Shown: positions 1 through 9,309, counted from the first letter of the stretch. The stretch is 44,860 nucleotides of DNA from Methylacidimicrobium cyclopophantes (GCF_902143385.2 NZ_CABFUZ020000087.1:1-44860); one strand, 5' to 3'. Program-made: numbers and translations. Notes: generated from the letters alone by a model not told the origin.

Positions 1-263
<263 letters not shown>

Positions 264-1553
264 CTAGCGGCCGATGCCCCAATAAGAGAATCCCCAAGCG
301 GCCATTCTGCCGCGATCCAGAAGGTTGCGCCCGTCGAAAACGAGCGGGCTGACCATTCGCTTTTTCATGGCCAGCCAATCCAGATCGCGAAACTCTTCCC
401 ATTCCGTAGCTACGACGACGCAGTCCGCTCCGTGAGCCACTTCTTCTCCAGACGCGCAGAGATGGAGCTTGGGGAGGGCCTGCTCGGCCTTCGCCATCGC
501 CTTGGGATCGAAGGCGCGAACCACTGCTCCCTCCTGGAGGAAAGACTCGGCCAAGGACATGGCCACGCTTTGCCGGATATCGTCGGTATTATTCTTAAAC
601 GCCAGCCCAAGCAAGCCGATCGTCTTGTCCCGGAGGAGCCAGAGCTCCCCGCGAATCTTCTTCAAGAAATGCTCCCGCTGCTGCTCATTGATCGATGCGG
701 CTTCCCGAAGCAGACGAAAATCGCATCCCAACTCCTCGGCGATCCGAATGAACGCGGAGACATCCTTCGGAAAGCACGATCCGCCCCATCCTACCCCTGC
801 CTGAAGAAAGGAACGACCGATTCGTCGATCCAAGCCCATCCCTTCGGCGACGAGGAGCACGTCGGCCTTCGAAGCCTCGCAGATTTGAGCAATCATATTG
901 ATGTAGGAGATCTTGAGGGCCAGGAAGCTGTTCGACGCGTGCTTGATCAGCTCGGCGGAGTTCAAGTCAGTGATGAGCATCGGCGTCCGAAATGGTTCGT
1001 AGATCTTCTTCATGATCTCGATCGCGCGCTCCGAAGAAGCCCCGATGACGATGCGATCGGGATTCATCAGGTCGGCGATCGCGGAGCCTTCCCTGAGAAA
1101 TTCAGGATTGCTCACCACGTCGAACTCGGCCCTTTGCTTGCTGTACCGCTCGATCGTCTGGGCCACCTTTTCTCCCGTCCTTACGGGAACCGTACTCTTG
1201 TCTACGACCACCCGATACTCCTGGAGCGTTCCAGCGATCTCGCGAGCCACTTTCTCGACGTAATGCAGGTCGACGCTGCCATCCGCATGGGGCGGAGTCG
1301 GCACGGCGATAAAGAGGGCAAGGCAGCTCTCCACTGCTTCCGCTACGGACTCCCCGAAGCGAAGCCGACCCGAGGCTACGTTCCGAGAAATCATGGCTTC
1401 CAGGCCTGGTTCATAGAAGGGGACGTTGCCTCCTCGCAAGCTCTTCACCTTCGCCTGATCGCTGTCCACGCAAAGCACGTCGTGGCCCACCTCCGCAAAG
1501 CAAGCTCCTGTCGTCAGGCCCACATACCCGGAACCGATAATTGCAATTTTCAT
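264..1553 (-). CDS. ugd: UDP-glucose 6-dehydrogenase
   Basis: This 429-residue protein belongs to the UDP-glucose/GDP-mannose dehydrogenase family, which oxidises UDP-glucose to UDP-glucuronate with two NAD+ for surface polysaccharides. The N-terminus MKIAIIGSGYVGLTTG is the Rossmann NAD-binding loop. The NPEFLREGSAI segment lies near residues 149-159. GVGWGGSCFPKD near residues 253-263 contains the catalytic cysteine, C260. LGLAFKNNTDDIR marks the C-terminal UDP-binding domain. The start at 1553 was chosen because the Rossmann strand begins there; an in-frame ATG 24 bases upstream would add only MSGLPLSI. No strong ribosome binding site is visible. It is followed closely by purA. The 176 bases between it and nadA contain no convincing gene. 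Confidence 0.95.
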   Translation of the reverse strand: MKIAIIGSGYVGLTTGACFAEVGHDVLCVDSDQAKVKSLRGGNVPFYEPGLEAMISRNVASGRLRFGESVAEAVESCLALFIAVPTPPHADGSVDLHYVEKVAREIAGTLQEYRVVVDKSTVPVRTGEKVAQTIERYSKQRAEFDVVSNPEFLREGSAIADLMNPDRIVIGASSERAIEIMKKIYEPFRTPMLITDLNSAELIKHASNSFLALKISYINMIAQICEASKADVLLVAEGMGLDRRIGRSFLQAGVGWGGSCFPKDVSAFIRIAEELGCDFRLLREAASINEQQREHFLKKIRGELWLLRDKTIGLLGLAFKNNTDDIRQSVAMSLAESFLQEGAVVRAFDPKAMAKAEQALPKLHLCASGEEVAHGADCVVVATEWEEFRDLDWLAMKKRMVSPLVFDGRNLLDRGRMAAWGFSYWGIGR

Positions 1554-1729
1554 TATGGAAAGCGGAAGGCCCGACAAGCCGCCGGCTTGGCTCTCGGACG
1601 CAGTTGCTCCTCTAGTTTCTTCCCTTCATCCCGATTCTCACGATCGGCGAACGTCAGCCCCACCCCGGCGATCCCCTTCTCCCGCGGGAAACCGCGCGCC
1701 CCGAGACGCTGGAAGAGAGCCTATTTCTC

Positions 1730-2659
1730 TTAATTGGTGCTCCAATCCAACATCCGCTCGATCGGAATGCGGGCCCGTTCCGCAATCTCCCGAGGTACGA
1801 CGACTTCCGGCTCGCCAGATTGCAAGCTTCGATAGACCTTTTCCAGCGTAATCTTTTTCATGAATAGGCAGTTGGCGCAGGCACACCGTTCGGTCGGCGC
1901 TGGCAAAAACTCCTTCTCTGGAATCTCTCGACGGAGTCGGTGGAGCATCCCCGCCTCCGTGGCAATGATGAAGCTCTCGGCGGGACTCTTTCGGCAAAAG
2001 CCGACCATCTTCTCGGTCGAGCAGATCTCGTCGGCCAACATTCGAACGGCAGCATCACATTCCGGGTGGGCGACGATCGGAGCGCCCGGATGGAGCTGCC
2101 GCATCCGGGAGAGGCTCGCATGAGTAAACTCCACATGGACGTAGCACCGCCCTTCCCAGAGGCGGATCTTCCTTCCGGTCTGCTGTCTGACCCATTCTCC
2201 CAAGTTTTGATCCGGGACGAAGAGGATCTCGTATTCGGACGGAATGCGATTGACGATCGCGACCGCGTTGCTCGAAGTACAGATCACGTCGCTTAGGGCC
2301 TTCACCGAGGCCGTGGAATTCACGTAGGTGACCACGAAAAGACGATCGGAAGCTCTCCGCGCCTCGGCCAACTCCTCCGCGCTACAGGAATCTGCAAGGG
2401 AGCAGCCCGCCTCCAAATCGGGAAGAAGCACCTTCTTCTCCGGATTGAGGATCTTCGCGGTTTCCGCCATAAAATGAACCCCGCAGAAGACGATCCAGTC
2501 GGCGCCGGTCCTATTGGCCTGGTAGGCGAGGCCGAGGGAATCGCCTACGTAATCGGCGATCTCCTGAATTTCCCGAAGTTGATAATTATGCGCCAGAATG
2601 ACTGCATTCCTCTCCTTTTTGAGGCGCAGGATCTCTTCCTGGAATTGGCTCGCTTCCAT
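1730..2659 (-). CDS. nadA: Quinolinate synthase
   Basis: This 309-residue NadA condenses iminoaspartate with dihydroxyacetone phosphate to quinolinate in de novo NAD synthesis, using an oxygen-sensitive [4Fe-4S] cluster. Family signatures are AHNYQ near the N-terminus, DLEAGCSLADSC near residues 81-92, GRCYVH near 170-175 and CANCLFMK near 261-268. By analogy with characterised NadA proteins, the cluster ligands are probably C86, C172 and C264, one per pseudo-domain. The length fits the compact class. No nadB or nadC is next to it. It diverges from the glutamine synthetase-like gene across a 223-base gap that holds two hairpins (see 2723-2784). Confidence 0.95.
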   Translation of the reverse strand: MEASQFQEEILRLKKERNAVILAHNYQLREIQEIADYVGDSLGLAYQANRTGADWIVFCGVHFMAETAKILNPEKKVLLPDLEAGCSLADSCSAEELAEARRASDRLFVVTYVNSTASVKALSDVICTSSNAVAIVNRIPSEYEILFVPDQNLGEWVRQQTGRKIRLWEGRCYVHVEFTHASLSRMRQLHPGAPIVAHPECDAAVRMLADEICSTEKMVGFCRKSPAESFIIATEAGMLHRLRREIPEKEFLPAPTERCACANCLFMKKITLEKVYRSLQSGEPEVVVPREIAERARIPIERMLDWSTN

Positions 2660-2722
2660 CGCAAAAGAGCAACCTATTGTTTCCTTTTACTCTGTCTGCT
2701 CCGGGAAAGCTTGTCTAGCGCG

Positions 2723-2784
2723 TCGTCGCAGCGGGGAGGCAGGGGCTCCCCGCTCGGCGACGAAGAGATGAAAAAACTTTCATC
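2723..2784. repeat. Two adjacent inverted repeats between nadA and the GS-like gene
   Basis: The first hairpin has an inner 9-bp perfect GC-rich stem (2730-2738 with 2746-2754, loop 2739-2745). After a 2-base bulge it extends by a 7-bp perfect stem (2723-2729 with 2757-2763). The second is a 7-bp stem, GATGAAA/TTTCATC (2767-2773 with 2778-2784), around a 4-base loop. They lie between two divergently transcribed genes, so a simple shared terminator is not expected. Possible roles are an operator, an mRNA leader structure for one of the genes, or a repeat-family element. The stems are seen directly; the role is unknown. Confidence 0.6.
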
Positions 2785-2882
2785 CAACATTTGTCTTCTT
2801 TTCATGCTTCTGCGCGAAGATCGGGCAAAACGAAGAGAACCATCTCGAAAAAACGTTGCCCGACGGTTTTTCGCTTTCGGTT

Positions 2883-4247
2883 ATGCATCTTCCCTCAAAG
2901 ATCCTGGAGATACGAGAGAACCTTCAAAGTCGAGGCATCCGATACTTTCTCCCCGCCTTTGTCGATATCCATGGCATCCCGAAGGGGAAGCTCGTACCTC
3001 TTTCCCACATCCAGCGCTCCGTCCATCGTCGAGAGCTTTTTTCCGGCCATGCTCTCGATGGCTTAGGCTCTCATCCCGAAGACGGCGAAGTAGCCGTTGA
3101 TCCGGACTGGGATCGTGCTTTCCCGCTTCCCTGGAGACCGGATTTGGCCTGGATCCCCTCGCACCTCACCTTTGCAGACGCGCCCTTTCCGGCTTGCACC
3201 CGCGCCGCCCTGAAACGATCGCTGGAAAAGGCACGGGATCGGGGCTTCCAACTGCGCCTCGGGATCGAATGCGAGCTCTACTTTCTCCAAAGGAGCGTTT
3301 CCGGCCGGCTCCTCTTTCCCAATCCCCGGGAAACTCTTCCCAAAGGGTCTTATGATGCGGGGAGGCTGCTCGACGCGTCGAGCGTCATCGATCCCATCTT
3401 GGAGGCGATCGAGAGACTCGGATGGGCGATCTCATCGATGCAGCATGAAGACGGCCGATCCCAATTCGAATTTGTCTTCGACCACTGCGAAGCGCTCGAA
3501 ATGGCCGACCGATTCGTCTTCTTCCGCTCTCTGGCAAGCAGGATCGCTTCGCAGCACGGGCTCGTAGCCGTCTTCATGCCGAAGCCCTTTGCCGACCAGC
3601 CTGGAAATGCCGCCCACTTTCACCTGTCGCTGGCAGATTCCACGACCGGCGCAAATCTCTTCCAAGCGGAACCGGAAGAAGATCCTCACGGCCTCGGCCT
3701 TTCTCCCCTCGGATACGCTTTTCTCGCGGGCTTGCTGAGACACGGTCGATCCCTCTGCGCGGCATTCGCCCCCACGGTAAACAGCTACAAGCGGTTGATC
3801 AAGAAAGGCGCCATGCAATTCTTCTCCTGGGCACCCGTCTTCAACTCGCTGGGACGGAACAATCGGACCCATGCCTTTCGTATTCCCTTCGGAGGTGGGC
3901 GGTGCGAGCTCCGGATTCCGGACTCCTCCTGCAATCCCTATCTCGCGGCAGCCCTTGCCCTCGAAGCCGGAATGGAAGGAATCCAGCAACACCTCGATCC
4001 CGGGCCACCGGAGCGGGAAAGCATTTATTTCTGGAAGGAACGCCGGGAAGACTGGCTGCCGCAGGAAGATCTCCTTCCCCGTACGCTCGGTGAGGCCCTG
4101 ACGGAATTCGCCGCGGATCCTTTAGTGGAAACGGCCCTCGGCCGCACTCTGCGCGAGGAGTTCCTTCGGTGCAAATTTGCGGAGTGGGACGAGTACAACA
4201 TCGAGATCACGAATTGGGAGTTAGCCCGCTATGGAACTCTGTTCTAA
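2883..4247 (+). CDS. Glutamine synthetase family protein, GlnT/type III-like
   Basis: This 454-residue protein has the glutamine synthetase fold. FVDIHGIPKGK near residues 27-36 matches the beta-grasp entry. GIECELYF carries E129 and E131, and HEDGRSQFEF near 188-197 and GNAAHFHLSL near 241-250 are metal and glutamate site segments. NSYKRL and GGGRCELRIPDSSCNPYLAAA follow. The closest groups I recognise are GlnT (TIGR03105-like) and gamma-glutamylmethylamide synthetase; both ligate an amine or ammonia to glutamate using ATP. Residues around the active site differ a little from typical GlnT (GRSQFEF rather than NGQFE), so the amine acceptor is uncertain. The start at 2883 begins just before the conserved domain; an ATG at 2856 would add nine residues. 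Its 3' end overlaps hisC by 17 bases, implying cotranscription. Confidence 0.85.
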   Translation: MHLPSKILEIRENLQSRGIRYFLPAFVDIHGIPKGKLVPLSHIQRSVHRRELFSGHALDGLGSHPEDGEVAVDPDWDRAFPLPWRPDLAWIPSHLTFADAPFPACTRAALKRSLEKARDRGFQLRLGIECELYFLQRSVSGRLLFPNPRETLPKGSYDAGRLLDASSVIDPILEAIERLGWAISSMQHEDGRSQFEFVFDHCEALEMADRFVFFRSLASRIASQHGLVAVFMPKPFADQPGNAAHFHLSLADSTTGANLFQAEPEEDPHGLGLSPLGYAFLAGLLRHGRSLCAAFAPTVNSYKRLIKKGAMQFFSWAPVFNSLGRNNRTHAFRIPFGGGRCELRIPDSSCNPYLAAALALEAGMEGIQQHLDPGPPERESIYFWKERREDWLPQEDLLPRTLGEALTEFAADPLVETALGRTLREEFLRCKFAEWDEYNIEITNWELARYGTLF

Positions 4248-5400
4248 GAAGAGCCGAAGCGACGATCCGTCCCGGAAGAGTTTCCCTCCCCTTCCGCCTC
4301 CGAACCCCTGGATCCGGAAAATCCATTTTTCTTCCTACCGGGAGCTCTTACCGATCCAAGATCTTTTGCCCCGTCATCTCTCTCTTGTCCGTCTCGACGC
4401 GAACGAAAACGGCCTGGGACCTTCCCCGCTCGCGCTGGAGGCGATTCGGGAGGCTGCGGCCGAAGCACATCGCTACCCTGAGATCGCGGGAGAAGCTTTG
4501 CGGGAATCCCTCGCCTCCGAATTCCACGTCACCCCCAAACAGATCGTCTTGGGCAACGGCTCGACCGAGCTTCTCGAACTTCTCTTTCACGCCTTTCTTC
4601 GCAACCGACGGGAAGAGATCGTAGTTCCGCGTTACTCATTTCCGCTCTATGAAATGCTCGCTCAGCGCTTCGGATGCCGCGTCCGCGTCGCAGCCGATCG
4701 GAACTTCGCCGTTGACTTGGAGAGCCTCCGTCGCACCATCAGCCCGCGTACCCGACTCGTTTTCCTTGCCAATCCGAACAACCCGACGGGAAGCCGGGTG
4801 GAAAACGGCGAGCTGCTCGCATTCGTCAAGAGCCTTCCGCCGGGCGTCCTGCTGGCTATCGATGAGGCGTACGCCGATTTCCTGGAGGATCCGCCTCCTC
4901 TTGGCGCCGCCATCCGAGACGGCGCTCCCATCGTCGCTCTTCGTACCTTTTCCAAGCTGCACTCTCTGGCAAGCCTCCGCATCGGCTATGCCCTTGCCCC
5001 GCAGGAAATCGCCCGCGCGATCCAAAAAGTCTCACTTCCTACCAACACCAACGGGCTTGCGCAGAGAGCCGCCGCCGCTGCGCTGAAGGACCGGCATCAC
5101 CAGCGACAGTCCAAAGAAGCCGTTTGGATTGGTCGCCTACGCCTCCAGCGCTGCTTCCGAGAGCTCGGGCTCGACTGCATCCCCTCATCCGCCAATTTCG
5201 TCATGGTCCGAATTCCGCACGCGGAAAATGTCTGGAAGGGGTTGGTTCAGCAAGGGGTCCTCGTGCGCAGCTTGAAAAGTTGGAAGCTCTCCGGGTGGCT
5301 TCGCGTCACAGTCGGTCGTGCCGAGGAATTGCAAAGATTCGAAGAAGCGCTTCAGACCGCGCTTTGCGCGACCCGGGCCCAAGAGACTCTCTTGGTATGA
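4231..5400 (+). CDS. hisC: Histidinol-phosphate aminotransferase
   Basis: This 389-residue fold-type I PLP aminotransferase has the HisC pattern. LDANENGLGPSP near residues 55-66 is the substrate-binding start, and NPNNPTG near 181-187 and DEAYADF near 211-217 follow. TFSKLHSLASLRIGYA holds the probable PLP lysine, K242. HisC transfers the amino group from glutamate to imidazole-acetol phosphate, and some members also act on aromatic amino acid precursors. The first 25 residues are an extension rich in S, P and R, so the true start could be internal. It starts inside the end of the GS-like gene, and its TGA overlaps the ATG of the next gene. The only other his gene in the window is hisB at 27366. 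Confidence 0.92.
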   Translation: MELCSKKSRSDDPSRKSFPPLPPPNPWIRKIHFSSYRELLPIQDLLPRHLSLVRLDANENGLGPSPLALEAIREAAAEAHRYPEIAGEALRESLASEFHVTPKQIVLGNGSTELLELLFHAFLRNRREEIVVPRYSFPLYEMLAQRFGCRVRVAADRNFAVDLESLRRTISPRTRLVFLANPNNPTGSRVENGELLAFVKSLPPGVLLAIDEAYADFLEDPPPLGAAIRDGAPIVALRTFSKLHSLASLRIGYALAPQEIARAIQKVSLPTNTNGLAQRAAAAALKDRHHQRQSKEAVWIGRLRLQRCFRELGLDCIPSSANFVMVRIPHAENVWKGLVQQGVLVRSLKSWKLSGWLRVTVGRAEELQRFEEALQTALCATRAQETLLV

Positions 5401-7169
5401 CAGGCGCTGCTTCTCGTGGGGAGCGTGGCCCGCGCGGCTTCCTCGGGAAGCGCTCCCTAGCTGCTTTCGGGGCACTCCTGCGCTTTCGTGCATCCTTTTT
5501 TGCCTTTGGGCTCATCCTCGTTGCCTTACCCTGTTTGGCGGCGGACGGCTGGGAAGATCAGCGTCTCTTCCTTCCCGAGGAGGGTACCGATACGCATGGC
5601 CGGAAACGCTGGTACGACTACGCACTGGATCCCGATCCCGGCTTCTGCACCGTTCGTATCAGTCCGGACTTCGCCGAGTCGGCTCCCAGCCGGATCGCCG
5701 TCCTTCCCTTTCTCGATCAAGGAACGGGAAATTATGTGCTCAACGAGATTCGATGGCCGGGACGAAAGGGAGAGGCGTTGGACATATGGCGGTGGACGCA
5801 CTCCCAACGGCTTCGGCGAATGGTTCACGGATATCTGGCAGCTCGTGAATTCGACCTCATTCCGGTTGCACTGATCGACGCCGCTCTCGCCGTGCACCAA
5901 ATCACCTCCGACCGACTCCTCCAGAAAGCGGAGCCTCAGGTTCTGGGCCGCATCCTGGATGCGGATGCCCTCGTTTACGGCGAGCTCTCCGTCTATCGCA
6001 GCTACTATGCGTTTCTGGCAGCCGGCTGGCGGGTAAAGTTGGCAATCCGGATTGTGTCCGCGATCACCGGTCGCGAAATCTTTTCCGGCACCGCCACCCG
6101 AAACATCCTCGGACTCCGAATCGCGACCAACCCGATTGATCTTGCCCTCGCCTCGATCGCCAATCTGGTCCATTTGCGGGATGTGACCCTGCGACGAGGA
6201 GAAGACGAGGCCTGCCGCGAACTCGTTCTCCGCGTGCCGCATCCTCCGCGCGCAGCCCGCTCCTTGGCCGATATGGCCCAGAAGGCCCTCCCCATCGCCA
6301 CCGCTCCCGCGCTCCCCTTGGATTCCGCGTCGGTTCCATCTGCGGCCTTCACCGTTCCCTTGCGCCCATGGAGTCCATCCGCCGCTTCGCCTAGATTGCC
6401 TCCTCAGCGTTTCTTTCTCCCCGAGCAGCAGCAATCCACCCATGGGAAGAAGAATCCCATCGATTTTCTGATCGATTTGGATCCTTCCCGATTCCAAACT
6501 GTGGCCTCACCTTCTTTGGCGACCGAGCGCCCGTTCCAGCTTTCCATTCTTCCGTTCGTCGACAAGGCGACCCGAGGTCACTTTCTCCTTAATGGAGTCC
6601 CGGCAAAAGCGCGTTCCCGAGAGAAGCGGGAGATGTGGCGGTGGACTACGGCGAACCGCCTCCGGCGAGGCATGGCGACCTATTTGGCCCAGAGAGACTT
6701 CTGGGTGCAAAGTCCGGTACTGACGGACAAGGTGCTCCAGGGGATGGGTTGGCGGACGGCCGGAGACATCTTCCACGAGAAGCCGGAACAGATCGCGGAC
6801 TGGCTCGGCGCCGATGCCCTGGTTTACGGCGAGGTCCAGACCTCGGTAGCCATTTACGCCTTTTTATATTCCGCTTGGCGAGTAGGACTTCGGATGAAGA
6901 TCGTGTCGGGGCGCACCGGACGCACCTTGATCGAGGTCAGCGGTCAGCGGCAAGATTCGACGCTTCTCCCGGCCATCTTTCCGATCGATATTGCAATCTC
7001 GTCGGTTCAGGCAGCCGGGTTCCTTCGGGATATCACTCTCAAAAGAGCGGAGGACGAACTCTGCCGAGAGATTGCGCTCCGGATCCCCATCCCCGCCGCT
7101 CCTCCGTTTTCCCCTTCCCTCGAAAAGCCGCAAACCGCCTCTTATCCGGCCCCGTCCGAGGCGCATTGA
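5397..7169 (+). CDS. Secreted protein with two tandem DUF799-like modules
   Basis: This 590-residue protein has an N-terminal hydrophobic segment (about residues 30-48) ending in an LPCLA-ADG site, which suggests export by signal peptidase I. Its one cysteine there lacks a good lipobox. Two homologous modules follow, about residues 56-282 and 338-560. Each begins R(L/F)FLPE...THG and contains (L)PF(L/V)D, W-RWT--NRLRR, ADALVYGE, a tyrosine-rich -YAFL--WRV stretch, TGR, P-ID-A-S and LRD(V/I)TL(R/K)R-EDE-CRE. The ADALVYGE and PV/IDA pattern resembles DUF799 (GNA1162/YhfM-like) lipoproteins, often linked to outer-membrane or transport assemblies. A proline/alanine-rich linker joins them. The ATG at 5397 overlaps the hisC stop, so earlier in-frame codons are hisC antisense-frame sequence. 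Function is unknown. Confidence 0.85.
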   Translation: MTGAASRGERGPRGFLGKRSLAAFGALLRFRASFFAFGLILVALPCLAADGWEDQRLFLPEEGTDTHGRKRWYDYALDPDPGFCTVRISPDFAESAPSRIAVLPFLDQGTGNYVLNEIRWPGRKGEALDIWRWTHSQRLRRMVHGYLAAREFDLIPVALIDAALAVHQITSDRLLQKAEPQVLGRILDADALVYGELSVYRSYYAFLAAGWRVKLAIRIVSAITGREIFSGTATRNILGLRIATNPIDLALASIANLVHLRDVTLRRGEDEACRELVLRVPHPPRAARSLADMAQKALPIATAPALPLDSASVPSAAFTVPLRPWSPSAASPRLPPQRFFLPEQQQSTHGKKNPIDFLIDLDPSRFQTVASPSLATERPFQLSILPFVDKATRGHFLLNGVPAKARSREKREMWRWTTANRLRRGMATYLAQRDFWVQSPVLTDKVLQGMGWRTAGDIFHEKPEQIADWLGADALVYGEVQTSVAIYAFLYSAWRVGLRMKIVSGRTGRTLIEVSGQRQDSTLLPAIFPIDIAISSVQAAGFLRDITLKRAEDELCREIALRIPIPAAPPFSPSLEKPQTASYPAPSEAH

Positions 7170-7228
7170 GGAAAAGCATGAAAGAGAGGGAAGCGGCTTG
7201 GATACCGTCGGATAGAATGGAAATTTCC

Positions 7229-8644
7229 TTATACCGCCATGGGACAAGGCGAGGACGCGGCGTCGCCGCTTTTTCTGGAAGGCTGGCGATCGGGCGCATC
7301 GGGCGGCCTTTTCTGGAGCCAGACGGTGAAGCGATTCCAATGTTCGGCGGGACTGTCATACCGAATTTCGCCTCCGTGGGCCAAAACGATCTCTCGGCAG
7401 AGGCTCAAGCCGAGTCCGCTTCCTGCCGCCTGCGTCCCTCTCACGCTCCTCGCTCGGTAAAACCGTTGAAAGATTGCGTTCTGATCCTCCGCTTCGATGG
7501 TCGGACCGGTGTTCGCAACGCTCAATGCGAGCCACGGGCCATCCTCCAGAAGCGTAATCCAAACGGAGCCGCCGGCGGTGCTATACTTCACCGCGTTATC
7601 TACCAGATTCCAAAGCAGACGAAGGAGAAGCTCACCATCTCCGTCGACCCTCTGATTCGGAATGATGGAGGTCGCCACAGCGAGCCCTCGCGGACCCGCA
7701 AGAATCCGGGCATCTTCCGCGACTTCCTCTACCATTCCGCTCCAATCCAGAGGTTGGAACCGCAGTTGCAGCTGGCCGCTATCGGCATAGGAGAGGAAGA
7801 GAAGATTTTCGGTGATCGTCGTCAGCCGTCTTACCTGCTCCAAGAGCGAAAGGAACACTTCCTCTCCCGGATCTTGCCGGCTTCTGGACTTGGCGAGAGC
7901 CTCCTCCAGCTCATTCCGAAGAATCGTCAGGGGAGTTCGAAGTTCGTGGGAAGCGTCGGCCGTCAATCGTGCCTCTTGGGCAAATGCCCGTTCGAGCCTC
8001 TCCCACATCGCATTGAGAATTTGAGCCAAACGCGCTAGATCTGGATCTTCCGTAGGGATTTCGACTCGCCCCTGCAAGGCGTGCGGACCGATCTTCTCCG
8101 CAGCCGCCGCGATCGCTTGAACCGGGCGCAAGGCGTAACCGGAGAGAAACCACCCTCCCCATATAGCAACCGCAAGGGCTAGTGGGAAGGAAAGCAGATA
8201 GGCGATTTCCGCCTTTTGCAAGATCGCGTTCAGCTCCCGCATATCTCTCCCGAGCGTCAGGCGATATCCGTCCTGGGTCTTGACCAGAACACGAAAGGTT
8301 CGATTTCGCGACGAAACGCATCGAAACCCGTCTCTCGTGAAACGATCTTGCGCCTGGAGAAAGGGCGCTCGATAAAGGACCGTGCCCCCATGATCGATTT
8401 CCCAGACGCTGCTCTCCTCGTTTTCCAGATTCTCGGGAAGCCCGCCCCCGGAGAGAGGGCCGGTCTTCCGTAAGGCAAGAGCCAATTCCCGCGCGTCTGA
8501 AGCCATTTGGAGATCGGTCTCCTGGACGAGCTTACGGGAGAGTGTCCAGTCGGCTACCGCACCGACCAGTCCGAGCGCAACCCCGACCGTCGCCCCGGTG
8601 AGGAGAGCAACCCTCCAGAGCAAAGGGAGTTTTTTCAAGAGCAT
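7229..8644 (-). CDS. Membrane sensor histidine kinase
   Basis: This 471-residue kinase has two membrane segments, about residues 11-31 and 147-169, enclosing a sensor region of roughly 115 residues outside the cytoplasm. A HAMP-type linker follows (about 170-222), then the dimerisation and phosphoacceptor box ADASHELRTPLT with H233. The ATP-binding domain has NLVDNAVKYS (N box) and GLGLSLCREIVLAHGG (G box). It belongs to the EnvZ/CusS-like HisKA class. Its ATG overlaps the end of the response regulator gene, with a GAGGA ribosome binding site inside that gene, so the pair is translationally coupled. The sensor has no recognised domain and the signal cannot be told from sequence. It converges on the DUF799 gene with a 59-base gap. 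Confidence 0.93.
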   Translation of the reverse strand: MLLKKLPLLWRVALLTGATVGVALGLVGAVADWTLSRKLVQETDLQMASDARELALALRKTGPLSGGGLPENLENEESSVWEIDHGGTVLYRAPFLQAQDRFTRDGFRCVSSRNRTFRVLVKTQDGYRLTLGRDMRELNAILQKAEIAYLLSFPLALAVAIWGGWFLSGYALRPVQAIAAAAEKIGPHALQGRVEIPTEDPDLARLAQILNAMWERLERAFAQEARLTADASHELRTPLTILRNELEEALAKSRSRQDPGEEVFLSLLEQVRRLTTITENLLFLSYADSGQLQLRFQPLDWSGMVEEVAEDARILAGPRGLAVATSIIPNQRVDGDGELLLRLLWNLVDNAVKYSTAGGSVWITLLEDGPWLALSVANTGPTIEAEDQNAIFQRFYRARSVRGTQAAGSGLGLSLCREIVLAHGGEIRYDSPAEHWNRFTVWLQKRPPDAPDRQPSRKSGDAASSPCPMAV

Positions 8645-9309
8645 TCCTCGATCTTATACCCGATTCCTCGGACCGTTTGAATCAGCTTCCGGTTTTCGCC
8701 TTCATCGATCTTCTTTCTCAATTTCTGAATATAGACATCGACCAAGTTCGTCCCCGGATCGAAATGGAAGTTCCAGACGTGCTCGCAAATTTCGGTCCTC
8801 GTAAAAACCTTGCCGGGAGACCGCATCAAGAGCTCCAAGAGAGAAAACTCCCGGCCCGTCAGCTCGATCTTCCGCTCGTTCCTCATAGCCACCCTGCTGA
8901 CCAAGTTCAAAGTCAGGTCGCCTACTTGGTAAAGAGAAAGTCCCACTCCGGCCGCTCTTCGAAGGAGAGCGCGCAAACGAGCGACAAGTTCCTCCATGGA
9001 AAATGGCTTCGAGAGATAATCATCGGCTCCGCTCTCCAATCCTTCCACCCGTTCGTAAATCTCGCCCCGGGCGGTGAGCAAAAGCACCGGGAGATGGATG
9101 CCCCTGCGTCGAATTGCGCGCAGCACGCTTAGACCGTCCCGACCGGGCAGGAGAACATCCATCACGGCCGCGTCGTATGGCTGCGTCGTCAGCGCGATGA
9201 GCGCTTCGTCTCCCCGTCCAAGCGTATCGACCACAAAACCACGCTCCTCCAATCCCTTGCGGAGGAACGCAGCGATCTTTTCCTCGTCTTCGACGATCAG
9301 TACGCGCAT
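8635..9309 (-). CDS. OmpR-family response regulator
   Basis: This 224-residue regulator has an N-terminal receiver domain with acidic residues VEDEE, phosphoacceptor D51 (AAVMDVLLPGRDG), T79 (LLLTA) and K101 (YLSKPF). A winged-helix DNA-binding domain covers about residues 125-220 (ELTGREFSLLELL, DVYIQKLRKKID, TVRGIGYKIE). It is an OmpR/PhoB-type transcription factor, most like the CusR/CopR/QseB branch. It is the first gene of the two-component operon, and the kinase ATG lies in its last codons. No metal resistance or efflux genes are nearby to suggest a target. The 199 bases upstream, to lspA, show no gene. Confidence 0.94.
   Translation of the reverse strand: MRVLIVEDEEKIAAFLRKGLEERGFVVDTLGRGDEALIALTTQPYDAAVMDVLLPGRDGLSVLRAIRRRGIHLPVLLLTARGEIYERVEGLESGADDYLSKPFSMEELVARLRALLRRAAGVGLSLYQVGDLTLNLVSRVAMRNERKIELTGREFSLLELLMRSPGKVFTRTEICEHVWNFHFDPGTNLVDVYIQKLRKKIDEGENRKLIQTVRGIGYKIEECS

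Noticed and set aside
5124-5396. Upstream extension of the DUF799 gene
   Set aside because: It lies wholly inside hisC in another frame and is Arg-rich; the ATG overlapping the hisC stop precedes the signal peptide directly.
6635-8038. 467-residue plus-strand frame
   Set aside because: It spans the end of the DUF799 gene in another frame and the antisense of the histidine kinase, with no domain.
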